A DNA stretch of 64,000 bases, taken from Dictyophora rubrovolvata. Lineage: Eukaryota > Basidiomycota > Agaricomycetes > Phallales > Phallaceae. Location: positions 1,364,001 through 1,428,000 of the forward strand of contig CP114117.1 in assembly GCA_029959195.1 (NCBI GenBank). The letters are read 5' to 3'. The notes beneath the pieces were generated by a model, which did not search any database, was not told where the DNA came from, and was given only the letters and a program-made list of their open reading frames with translations. Of this stretch, positions 23,964 to 34,169 are shown piece by piece; positions within the stretch are counted from its first letter, which is position 1, and every line of letters begins with the position of its first letter. Made by a program: the position numbers and the translations under genes.

Positions 23964-25182
23964 CTTCGACACAGTTCGAAGGTATTGAGCTTGTCGAAGT
24001 TTCTCTTCCATCCTACCAATCGTGGCCGGTGGTAAGATATCCAACTCTACCAAAAGAAAGGTTTACCCAAAAGGCGGGATAAGACGCAAGATAAAACGCG
24101 TGGGTGTATTCGGCGGCGGATGTCATTAGGGAGTTTCACGTTCGTGAATTTTCGGGCTGAATTCGGTCTTGAATTCATTCTTGGAATTCTTCGGAAATCA
24201 GTTTTGGAGTTCAGGCAGCTCTGCGCACTTTGATCTAAAATTCCACTCGGTAATTCGTTCTTGCTTAATTTTTCGATTGAATTAAATTATTTATGTATGC
24301 CCGTATAAGGTACGTCCACATGAAATATAAGCGAAAATGGGAGCAGGAATTCAAGTGGAATTGCGGAAGGACATCTAACTGCATTGCGTGGAATTACTGC
24401 CTGCAGACGTTTCTGTATTGTTCTCACTCACTCTCACTCTGTTTCTCCTGCCTCCACTAGAACAGATCCCTTTCCAGACTTGTGTTTGAGCTCCCACACC
24501 TCAGGATTGGGGGCATAGGGAGGCGAGTCAACTAGGAGGCGTGGTCCTACGCCTGTTGAGATTATGGTGAATAGCATAACCGGTGTTACTTTTAGCTTTG
24601 AAGTGGGAAAGAAGTCCTAGTCAGCTCTAGTAGGTGCTTTGATACACAAGACGCACTGTTTATGAGATCACCGGTGATATGGGGGACAGTCTTGACAAAC
24701 CTGAAGGTCCCTCTAACCCAGGCCCTGGTTGTGCCGTGGGGCTCCCTTCTAAGTTGAATATAGCAAGCTCAGATCTTGGCCGTTCCAGAAGGAACATCAT
24801 GCATCAACGCTTGACCTTATTATGGCAGTATCCATTTCATATTTCAAGGCAGCCTGTGTCATCAGTGCCTCACACAACCGCACGACCTTCGCATTTTTCG
24901 GTTTGGTGCACTGCTTCCAGATCAGTTTCACGGCTGAGGACATTGCGAGTCATCTGTTTTAAGTTCGAGCACCATAATCAGCTTTGGAAGGAAGTGGCAG
25001 TGCTGCCAAACCTGGTTGTATGCCCTTCGACAGTTACTCGAACAGTACTTTCTAAGGCAAGGATGGGTAGCAATGTGACGAACGCGTTTCTCCCCCATGC
25101 CACCACAACCCCAAGTTCTTCGTGGTCAGGATAAGTCTGTTATAAAGCTTCAAATAAATTACAAGTCAACAACAACTTGTAA
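23964..25182. other. Gene-poor 1.2 kb stretch
   Basis: This is one of the two largest empty gaps in the window. It follows the kinase remnant and precedes the 3' end of NSA1. Several short open frames occur, the longest about 150 codons, but none shows a recognisable motif, codon bias or spliceable continuation. GAATTC-rich short words recur at about 24140-24420. No tRNA boxes were seen. It may contain worn transposon or gene debris, but nothing that can be named. Confidence 0.4.
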
Positions 25183-26683
25183 CTATTTAAGCATCTTCCT
25201 CTTTTTATGAGAAATATTTTCTTCGTCTTCGTCACTTAAGCCATTATCTTCAATAACACCCGTAATACCACTCCAAATTGCGTCTGTATTTTCTTCCTCT
25301 TCATCCATCGTCACTTCTGGAAGTCGCCCATCCCATGCAACACATGTAGGAACCGTTTTAGTCCATGTTTTCGCTAAGACAGCCGGTTTTTTATCGGATG
25401 CCCTGTCCGTTGAGTGTAAACGAAAATACCGGTCAAGAGAAGCAGATGCAAGAAAGGGAGCTTTTGTAGAGGAGGTAGATGCTATCGACGATATAGTACT
25501 AGCTAAACCTAGTATAACGAATTTAAAGCTTTCAGTACGATGAGATGCTGAGACTAAATACTGACCGCTGTACTTATATAACACCCGTCCCGTTCGTAAA
25601 TCCAACACAATTAAATCACTCCCACAATCAGAGATATATGCTTCGCTACAACTAGACTGAATTTATGTGTGCGGCCACAAGTAGTTGACTTACTGTTCCG
25701 TGTTGCCTTTTTCGATCGCCAGTATACCACCTGATCGACTTATATCTTTCCAGTCCGCGACGGGTTTCCTCGCTGCGCGGGTATCATATCGTCTAACAGA
25801 GCCCAGTCGCGTTCCGGATATGACATGATATGAATGGGAAATGGGATTTTCTGAAAGAGGCAGGAATGTAAGCGCTGTGTTATGCACTGGCTGTCGAAGG
25901 TTCAGAGAATCATTTGATACCTATATTAGATCAACAATTAGTGCGAAGGTTAACCAATTGGTCAATTTACGCACATTCTTAGCCCTCCAAACCTCTCCAT
26001 CCAGAAGACCTGGTCCAGTCGCTTTACGCTTCTTCGCTTGACTGGAGGGTTCAGATTTACGAGTATTTCGGGTGTGATCAAACGCTCTTGTTGTATCCCA
26101 TAGCGAAACTTCCACCTCCTCACCACCATATACAAAGTGTTTTGAGTCGGAAGAAAGCCTCCAGTCGCAGAGACGCTTAGGTACGACGGTGTTTTCAAGG
26201 ACAGGACTATCGATGGAATCGTCGGCCCATTGGGCTAAACTGAGATGCCCATTATTAGTACACGACATGACATGACTAGGGAAACATATTGGTGTCAAAA
26301 ATCAATAATCGAATTGGAGACAAGATACCTGTCATTCGTGAACGCCAAACCTACAAACTTTTCTTCATCTTTGATTCGGGCTTCTCTCCATTCTTTCAAC
26401 AAAGAAGGCGGTTCGTCGGTGTTGGGTATATGAAAAAGTTGCATAGATCCATCCGCACGAGCTACCGAAATCTTAAACGATAGATAAGAGACCCGAAAAG
26501 CATTTTCTTTCGAGGACACATTACCCTGTCATAATGGTATACCGCTAATTTCTGGATGGCTTTTTCTCGCTCAGACTTCGAGCATTTGTCTAGTACTGAT
26601 ACGTCAACCTTCCATTCCGTGGCAGAAGAAGCACAATTCGCTACTTTTAATTGACCATTATCGTCTCCAAGGAAGAATCGCAT
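25183..26683 (-). CDS. NSA1: Ribosome biogenesis WD-repeat protein NSA1 (WDR74)
   Basis: NSA1 is a seven-bladed WD40 protein of the nucleolar pre-60S particle, released by the AAA ATPase RIX7. The ATG at 26683 gives MRFFLGDDNGQLKVANC, the usual opening of the family; an upstream in-frame ATG at 26758 exists but leaves only 18 bp to the divergent gene. Blades are seen in FVGLAFTNDRYLVSNS, SSDSKHFVYGGEEVEVSLWD, AFLPLSENPISHSYHVISGT (approximately) with RLGSVRRYDTRAARKPVADW, DLIVLDLRTGRVLYKYSG and APFLASASLDRYFRLHS. The tail is acidic then basic: SDEDEENISHKKRKMLK, typical of nucleolar factors. Several introns interrupt it. Identity is good, based on the start, the blade pattern and the KKRK tail. 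Confidence 0.87.
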
Positions 26684-26776
26684 AAATGATAATAGTACGT
26701 CTGAGTCTGCCTGTGACAGTGACGCTGTGGCCGAGCCCACGCCGTGTGAGTACTTCATCTTGCTCTGTCCTGCCTC

Positions 26777-28225
26777 ATGAACGCCTCGCTGAGAGAACTA
26801 GAAAAGTTGGAACAATTACAAGTATATTCTTCGGAAACAGATTTGTCTGCCGCTACCACCAATGGTCCTTCCTGTATATCCGAATCTTTGGAGACATTGC
26901 TGGAGACATTGCAAAGCCTGAGGCAACGTGTTCAGACGGAGTGCAGCCTAGAAGCTCTAGGGGAACTCCCTAATCTAATAGAATCGAAGAAGAAAGAAAT
27001 AGATGATAAACAGAAGGAGATACACACCTGCCTAGGTAGACTAGGAAAGACGATTGACAAAGTGTGATTTTTTGATGTGTCTCTATAACATCTTCTGATA
27101 GTCTAATCATAGAAATTCGCAAATCCTTTACCTGACTTACCGGAATTGTTCACATCGGATGCTTCATCCTTAGCACTGAAGAAGACGGTCGCCCATCACT
27201 TCGTAAGAACAGGTCAGTTCGGAGTGTCAGAGGTATTCCGGCAGGTATGTATACTTTTCATCGTGGTTTTAATGTCTCAGACTCAAAAGGACCTCCCTAG
27301 GAAGCGGGTGTAGATATACCGGCTCAGCTAAGAGAACGTCTGGTTGAAATGCATTGGGTTCTAAATGCCTTAGAGAAAGAAGACATCGGTCCCGCCTTGG
27401 AGTATGTCTTTTTGTGGAATCGGCTTTCTTTCCGCTGATCGTGTAAACTAATCATATAGGTGGGTTAATCGCAATCAAGACTTTCTTTCTACTCGTTCGT
27501 CGTCACTTGAATTTCATTTGCACCGCTCGCATTATCTTCGCCTCCTCTTATCTTCGACACATTCCTCTCTCACACCTTTAACATACATTCAATCAATCTC
27601 ATCTACTCTATACACAACGCATGCCGACGAAATCCATAAACTTATAACTTGTATGATCTATCTCCCTTGGTCCAAGCTTGCCAGCTCCCCTTATTCAGAA
27701 TTTGCCAATCCAAATATACATTCCGACGTAGCTTTTGAATTCACACAGGAATATTGTGCTAACCTCGGACTCAGTAAGCAATTACCGCTGCGAGTTGTGG
27801 GGGATATAGGCGGCGGCGGTGCTCTTAGCAGGATAGAGAAAGGCCGAAAGCTTATGCGAGAGCGCAAAAACGAATGGAGCCAGGCAAACGAGCTACCTGT
27901 CAGCCTTAATGTTTTTATGTGCCCTAGGTGTTACTCATTCATACATCAGATCGAGATTCCACTCCCGCCAGAAAATAGATACCACTCTATTTTTGCTTGT
28001 CCCGTCTCCAAAGAGCCATCTTCGGATGTGAATCCACCTATGATGATGAGTTGTGGCCACGTCGTTAATAAAGACAGCCTAGACAAACTCAAGAAATCCG
28101 TTGGGTATGTTTTTGTATACGACGCTGCCTGCTTATCTTGTTCATTTGTTTCTTCTAGTCGGGTGAAATGCCCTTATTGTCCAGTCGAGTCTTACGCGAC
28201 TAATTCTTTACGAGTGTATTTTTAA
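26777..28225 (+). CDS. RMD5: GID/CTLH E3 ubiquitin ligase RING subunit RMD5 (GID2)
   Basis: RMD5 is the catalytic RING partner of FYV10 in the GID/CTLH ubiquitin ligase, which targets gluconeogenic enzymes. Exons are 26777-27061, 27113-27244, 27301-27401, 27460-27898, 27950-28104 and 28159-28225. The N-terminus is a coiled coil (LESLVETLQSL-type helices with KKKEIDDKQKEIHT). A LisH-like segment KTVAHHFVRTGQFGVSEVF is followed by the CTLH helices LREERLVEMHWVLNAL-like and ALEWVNRNQDFLS, then the CRA region. The C-terminal degenerate RING reads FACPVSKE, MSCGHVVNKDSLDKL and RVKCPYCPVES. The frame is restored at every join, and IEIPLPPENRYHSIFACPV matches the family spacing before the RING. The gene is divergent from NSA1 across 93 bp. 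Confidence 0.92.
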
Positions 28226-28308
28226 GGGATCACCTTTTTTCCTTTGTTGACAAAATGAGCTGTATTATTACTTGTGGCCATCCGTTTCTGCATATACATT
28301 AACAAACA

Positions 28309-29964
28309 TCAAACTCTTCCAATCTTGGACTTCCACACGTGAGCTTTTTCAAAGCCGTTACGCCCCATTTGATCTGAAAGGTATAATTAGTGTGCCTCCT
28401 CATATCCAGAAAACAAAAACGTGCAATCCAACAACGTGTTCTGGATTTCTTCTCGGGTGGTCATCACTGTAAAAGTATGAAAATGATATTAAATTAGATG
28501 TGTAAAAAATGAAATAAGTACCAAATGGACCATATTGAACAACACTCTGATTGAGAGGTTGGCCAGCAATCTAAGGTGTATATACTTTTGAGCAGTGCTG
28601 CAAGCTCAATAAGACGCTCAATCTTACCAAGACCAACTCAGTCATATCTTCAGTAGCTTCAAGGAAGACACCCGCTTGGTCAGTTCCACGTGACAAAACA
28701 AGAGTATGAAAAGGTTCCTCTTTCTGTGAACCTGAGGTATTTCCGACAATGACGCTCCCCTTTAGCGCTATAGAAACATGATAAAATCCGTGGGCGAAAG
28801 ATTCACATTAGTACTTACTATAAGCGAAGCTCGTCCATCCAGCCGCTTCATTCAAAAGTCAGGTATAAGTGAGAATATCCAAAAAGACTTCATACGGATG
28901 TCCTGGAACACTGAGGCTTTACGCTTAAATATGATGTGAAAATACCAACAACCCCCTTGAGGTCTAACGGGAGATTCTACACCATGGCTCTTCCCGCTGA
29001 TGACTTTGATTTCGACCGGCCCATCTAAGCCTCCAGGGAAAGCACTAGGTATTCTGGAAAATATCATGAGATAAATGAAAGCTTGCGTAGGTAGAAAACG
29101 TCGCACAATGATGAGTCCAGTTCTTGATAATTTGGTTCCTAAAAGTATAGTGAGGTCTTTTTCAACTTGTATTCACTTGTTGCCGTACCATCATTTTAGT
29201 CTAGGAGTTTATTTGATATAGAAAGAATATACAAAAAAATGCAGAAAACATACATCTTTAGGAAGATCAATCTACAAGATGATAAGTATATACAAGAGAG
29301 ACACTAGGTTTACACTGACCCACAGCTGTAAGCCTTCAGGATTCGGAAGTCCTGGTCCATGAACGGGCATTTCGGCATGAATAACTTGCAAACTTGTTGG
29401 TAACTCTATAGATTGGGCTATACTAACAAGGGCTCACTTCCTTTCCCCTGTTTGTGGTGATCAGCGAGCTTTTCATTTTCAAGGTAGTTCACTAACCGCA
29501 CACATCCACTGAACACCGCCAGTTCGAATTTCTCCTTGATGCCCTGCAGAGTCCTCATGGCGGAAAGAGCCTCGTAGCATGTATGTAACAGTAGCCTGAT
29601 TCCGTCGAAATGATCTCCCAGAAATTATACTAGCGGTCTACACTTACTTGTCCACGATGAGGATGGTCGGGGAATCCAGCTCCAGGTGATACTGTGAATT
29701 GGTCCAGCCTAGAAGAATTGAATATGGTTTTATGAGAACAAACAATCGAGTCGCAAAGTTCAGAAAACAAGCCGACATAAGAAAAGGCGAAAGATTCCTC
29801 AACGACATGGATCCGATTGACCGCCGCACTTTGGCACCATCACCCTTAGAATTTAAGGTGAGCGGTCGCTGGTGGTCATGTTTAAGCGAGCTTCATTTTA
29901 TGTTACTAACCTCTGATTGCTCGATGGCAAAGACGCGCTTGATAACTTGACGAGAGACTGCCAT
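28309..29964 (-). CDS. Pirin (cupin-fold iron protein)
   Basis: Pirin is a bicupin metal protein, variously reported as a nuclear cofactor and a quercetinase. The start MAVSRQVIKRVFAIEQSEGD at 29964 fits the family. Further exons give LSPFLMLDQFTVSPGAGFPD, HPHRGQATVTYML (metal-binding His pair), HEDSAGHQGEIRTGGVQWM and GIVHAEMPVHGPGLPNPEGL (third His and Glu ligand). The second cupin half includes PQGGCWYFHIIFKR-type residues and ends GQPLNQSVVQYGPFVM then TTREEIQNTLLD. The last intron (28424-28374, 51 nt) starts with GC, not GT; only that join gives LLDYQMGRNGFEKAHVWKSK, the conserved pirin C-terminus. Reading on instead gives an unrelated tail stopping at 28387. At least seven introns occur. 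The gene ends 84 bp from RMD5, tail to tail. Confidence 0.9.
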
Positions 29965-30197
29965 TGTGTTGAGTTTAACCTCTCGTTTGTTCAAGACTGA
30001 GTTTGTTAATGATAACAGGCACTGCTCCCAGGCTATCGCTCAGGCGGAGCCATCGACTTAGCTGGGAAAATCGTTCCATTTCGAACACTACTTTCTCGCC
30101 TATTTATAAGTTTGAGTTTCACAAAGGCGGTCCAGTATTTACAAACAACGTGCTATACAATAGGTACAGAAAACTCATTAATAGAACTGGTCGTCAC

Positions 30198-32788
30198 TCA
30201 GCCCAAAGCATCGACAGCCTTTTGAGCAGCATCTTGAAGGCGAGCATCTAAAGCACCGGCCGCCAAGGACTTCAGCGGGTCATAGCATTTGAGTCGAATG
30301 TACTCCATATCTTTGTCTCCTGTGCTTTTTCGTCCAACCGACGCGAGAAGTGAGCATGTATTAATCCGCAATTCGACTGGAATCAATTCTTCCGCATATG
30401 TTTCGTGGGTTAAAATATCGAGAAGTAATTCGAGAAGATTAACTGGAGCAGAATTCGGCGAGGTCTGGCTGGATTGAGAGGCTGACTGCGATGAATTTCC
30501 AGTAGCCAGAGAAGGTAGTGTTGCCAGTAATCCATTAGCGACCAGAGGAGCTATAATACGAAAAAACTACATTAATGTCTTCTCGCTTTAGAAGCACTCA
30601 CGTACCTCCTTTATGTTGGAGACTTAATAAAGTCAGCCCTAGCACTCCCTCTGTGATTAAAACGAAGTATGGTTTAAACCGACCCTGATTGACGAGCTCA
30701 ACCAGTGCTTTGATGGCTGTAGGATGTGTCACCGCTTCCAATGCAATTTCTCTTTTTTTGGGTGATACCGGTGATTTTGGCGGTTGGGAGCAGAGTGAAC
30801 GAATTACTTGAAATAAAGCACGAGTTCCCTCACTCTTGACTGCCACCGTGTCAGAACGCTCCACCAATCCCAATATTTGTTGTGCACCCGTGGTCGAAAG
30901 AGGGTCATTATCATCGATTTTGGCAGTCGCTAGGACAGTGGCGATTCCAGCTTGTCAAAGATTAGTTGTTGAGAGACATAACACAACCTTGAAAATCTAC
31001 CATTGTTTGTACATAAATGTTTAGCTGTTCCAATCGCCAATAATTGAACAGGCTCTGCCATGTCCAATTTCTCACCCCAAACCTCCGTTTTAATCAACTT
31101 CTCAATAACTTTCGCCTCGGAAAGCGCCGCCTGCGTTGCATTAGTCTGGGCCAGATGTTTCAAAAGTCCCAAGGCGCCATGGCGAACTTTTATATCTGTC
31201 TCAACGTCCAATAAAGACACCAGGTCGGAAACAATAGAAACCGGTGCTTGTACCAATGTTGTACAATGTGATTCTGTTGGATTAGAGTTAATCATTTTAC
31301 ACATCGTCAATAAAACTTTTTCCACCTCGCCTAGCTAAATTTGCCAAGGATAAAGTTGCACATATCAACATCAAATCATTCTTTTGGTCTTGGGGATTTA
31401 ACTTTGCCCATCGAATCATTGAGGAAACAAACCAGCCCGATGGTCGTGAGAAGTCCCATAGTATATCCATGGACGGAAGACATCCAGCAACTTCCACAAT
31501 GGTTTTAATGACCGCGGCTTTGCACATCTCAAATGACTTCACATGCTTCTCCATTTGGGAGGTTGTTTCCAGAGACCAATATGGAGGGTGTTCTCCAATC
31601 TCTATAAACTCTGTAAGAGTTTTCAAAAGAGGGCCGGGATTGCTTTCCGCATTAGTCTCCGAGACGGTCTGCCCAATGTATTTTTGGACATTTTCTGAAT
31701 CAAGGGCCAGTGATTCCAAGAGGCTGCAAGTATCCACAAGGAGGTCCTCCTCAATTGTGCAAAGGGTGTTACGGATAGTGGGTTCATGAATAACAACAAC
31801 TTCCACCATTTCGTGCGGTGCCTTGAATCTCCGTAAGGTGCCAACAAGATGTCGTAAGGTGGTGATTTCTAGGATGTGAAATGCATCTAAACCAGCAATT
31901 AGAGCGGATATAAACAGAGATAGAAGAGTTTTACCGTGCTCTCTCAGTAATTCAGCTAGGGCGAGAGAGCTCCAGCTGGAGAACCCACTTCTCCATGTCC
32001 ACTCGGCTTTGATATCAGAGACTGATTTATCACGAGAGCTCTCAACCGTAGACCAAACGCAAGGTGGAAAGATAACCGAACGTAGATATATCAGCAAATC
32101 AGGAGCATTGACAGATATCAAATAGCGACGGATTGGTTCTAAGATTTTTTCAGAGACAAATGCTAAGAATATGGTTGAGAACTAACCGTAGTGCAAGCTC
32201 ATGTTTAGCAGAACGCCAGCACATACTTTCAAAACCTGCAATTCTAGTAGCGAAACTGCAGTCAGTACTCCAGCCTGTACCTCCATGGCTGAGTATCGTC
32301 GTAGCAATGAGATGACGGTTTGGGGGAAAGCGGCGTCCAAGAGTAGCTTTCGATTAGCATCTAAGCCGGATCACAGATACGTAAACAGATGGAAAATGGG
32401 CTAAAACATACACACCATGATCCATACATAAGTTAGCACTTGTTCGCAGAAGCTCATAAACTGCAGTGAGAACAGTGTCGTTAGGAGTAGTAGGTACCGC
32501 CAGTGCCTCGTTGACCAAAGCAGTAAGTGTTCGAGGGAGAGGAGTTGCACCGAGAGCAGAATGTTCATCGACTAGTGCATAGTTTTATCAGTCAAAGACG
32601 GTTAAATAGACTGGCGATGGTTGCGCACTTTCACCGTGTCTAACTCGCAGACGATCGGCTAGTTTTCGAGCAGTAGTTGCAACCTGACCCCAACGCTCTT
32701 GATCTGGAATGTCCTCTCTTGCGGAAATCTCTGCTAAATGTGAGGCATACTGAACAGTTTCCGGCTCCGTGCCCGACTGTGAGGCCAT
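30198..32788 (-). CDS. RAP1GDS1-like armadillo-repeat protein
   Basis: This is an all-helical armadillo protein resembling RAP1GDS1/SmgGDS, a chaperone-like exchange factor for prenylated small GTPases. The start at 32788 gives MASQSGTEPETVQYASHLAE. Armadillo-type repeats include LADRLRVRHGES, LREHGKTLLSLFISALIAGL with FHILEITTLRHLVGTLRRF, VHEPTIRNTLCTIEEDLLVD, ATLSLANLARR, VSIVSDLVSLLDVETDIKVR, HGALGLLKHLAQTNATQAAL, VQLLAIGTAKHLC and IALEAVTHPTAIKALVELVN. It ends LQDAAQKAVDALG. The pattern ALGLLKHLAQ and TAKHLC is the strongest match to the GDS1 family. At least eight introns are present, and the product is roughly 700 residues. An alternative is another armadillo family; I found no catalytic motif. 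The gene is divergent from the OTU gene with a 283-bp shared spacer. Confidence 0.75.
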
Positions 32789-33071
32789 GGGAAGAAGAAT
32801 AGACAAGATCTAGTCGAACTTTAATTGGTTCCGCCGCCCCGGAGAAGATATACGACTGAGTACATACATACGAAGATAGCCGTAATTCATTATTTAGAAA
32901 TAAAAATAGAAAAATATAAAAAAAGCGATCAGCTGAAGGAACGACGGGTATTATGGAATTCAATATTTATCGAGAGAAGTTATGTAATTGGAATTGTTTT
33001 CCGTTTGACAATAATCTGCTGGTACTGAAATTCGATAGCTCCACACATTTTCTATCAGCGCTGCGGGCATC

Positions 33072-34064
33072 ATGGGCAAAAAGAATAAGAGGAAATATAC
33101 TAATAGTGCCACAATTCCCTCGGACGCTCCACCGACACCCCCGGAGGAAGGCGAGTCGAACGACACGCTGGTCGACGATCTTCTCGCGGAATTGGACGCA
33201 CGGGACGCTCAGCTAAGTCAACACTCAAGTGAAAGATCTGAAAGTACAAGCAGCTCTCAGTTGGAAGAAAAGAAGGCAAAAAGGGACAGTCAAGCACGAT
33301 TTAGAGCTCGAGAGGTTGCCATGCTTTACTTTACAAACAGTCATAGACTGACGCTTGGATCTTGTTACAGATACGGAGAATTCGTAGTAGATTGGCTATG
33401 TTACCCCTAACCGATGAAGCAAATGCACAAAGAATTATAGAAGAAACAAAAGTCGAAGAGAAAGTAATACGCACCATGTGCGATAAGCACGGCTTACGAA
33501 TACAGGAAGTACGCCCGCTATTTCACGTAGAAGACTGTTCTCTCAACCTTTTCAAGATCAATCCTGATGGTCACTGTCTTTTTGCTGCTATAGCTGATCA
33601 ATTAGCATTGCTATCGATATTACCGCTCACTGAAGCAACCTACCACACAACGAGAAAGTCTGCGGCAGACTACATTCAATCCCATCCTGACGACTTTCTC
33701 CCATTTTTGGTTTCTCTGTCACACGATAATCCAGATGGGCCTATGACCAGGGAAGAATTCAAAGAATATTGCGACACGATTCGACTGTCAGCTGCTTGGG
33801 GAGGAGAGCCGGAAATATTAGCTTTATCTAAAGCATACAACGTCCCAATACATGTTATACAAGGAGGAGTGCCTTTCGAAGTAATTCATCGTCCAAACGA
33901 TTCGCATGAGAGACCTTCAGATATGGTCGTCCGAATCAGTTACCATAGGCGCATGTATGGTCTAGGCGAGGTAAGATGAGTTGTTCTACGCGTGAAAATA
34001 ATCATTCACTAGAATATATTACAAGCATTATAACTCGCTGCGCCCAAACAAGATACCATCATAA
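33072..34064 (+). CDS. OTU-domain cysteine protease (OTUD6-like deubiquitinase)
   Basis: This is an OTU-family deubiquitinase most like OTUD6B/OTU2, linked to translation control. Exons are 33072-33314, 33371-33970 and 34026-34064. The N-terminal 110 residues are charged and helical: MGKKNKRKYTNSA, acidic SNDTLVDDLLAELDARDAQL, then KKAKRDSQARFRAREIRRIR. The OTU domain holds the catalytic INPDGHCLFAAIADQL (Asp and Cys), YIQSHPDDFLPF, YCDTIRLSAAWGGEPEILAL and the final HYNSLRPNKIPS, which gives the catalytic His. That His is reached only through the last intron, so the join is well supported. The protein is about 293 residues, the expected size. A MINDY or otubain assignment is ruled out by the spacing of Cys and His. 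Confidence 0.92.
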
Positions 34065-34169
34065 TGTTCTTAATACCGATTTATGTCACATCCTTATGTG
34101 AGAAGGGTAACCATCTCGCTATAATACAAGGTATAGGAAGGAGTACAACAGTCATGACGGGTAGAATGT

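Noticed and set aside
24550-24700. A segment starting TGTTGAG and ending TTGACA, reminiscent of a solo LTR
   Set aside because: It is short, shows no target-site duplication and no internal or paired copy in the window, so no element is called.
24679-25134. A 151-codon plus-strand frame beginning GDSLDKPEGPSNPGPG
   Set aside because: No motif, no ATG at its first residue, no supporting splice continuation, and low-complexity composition.
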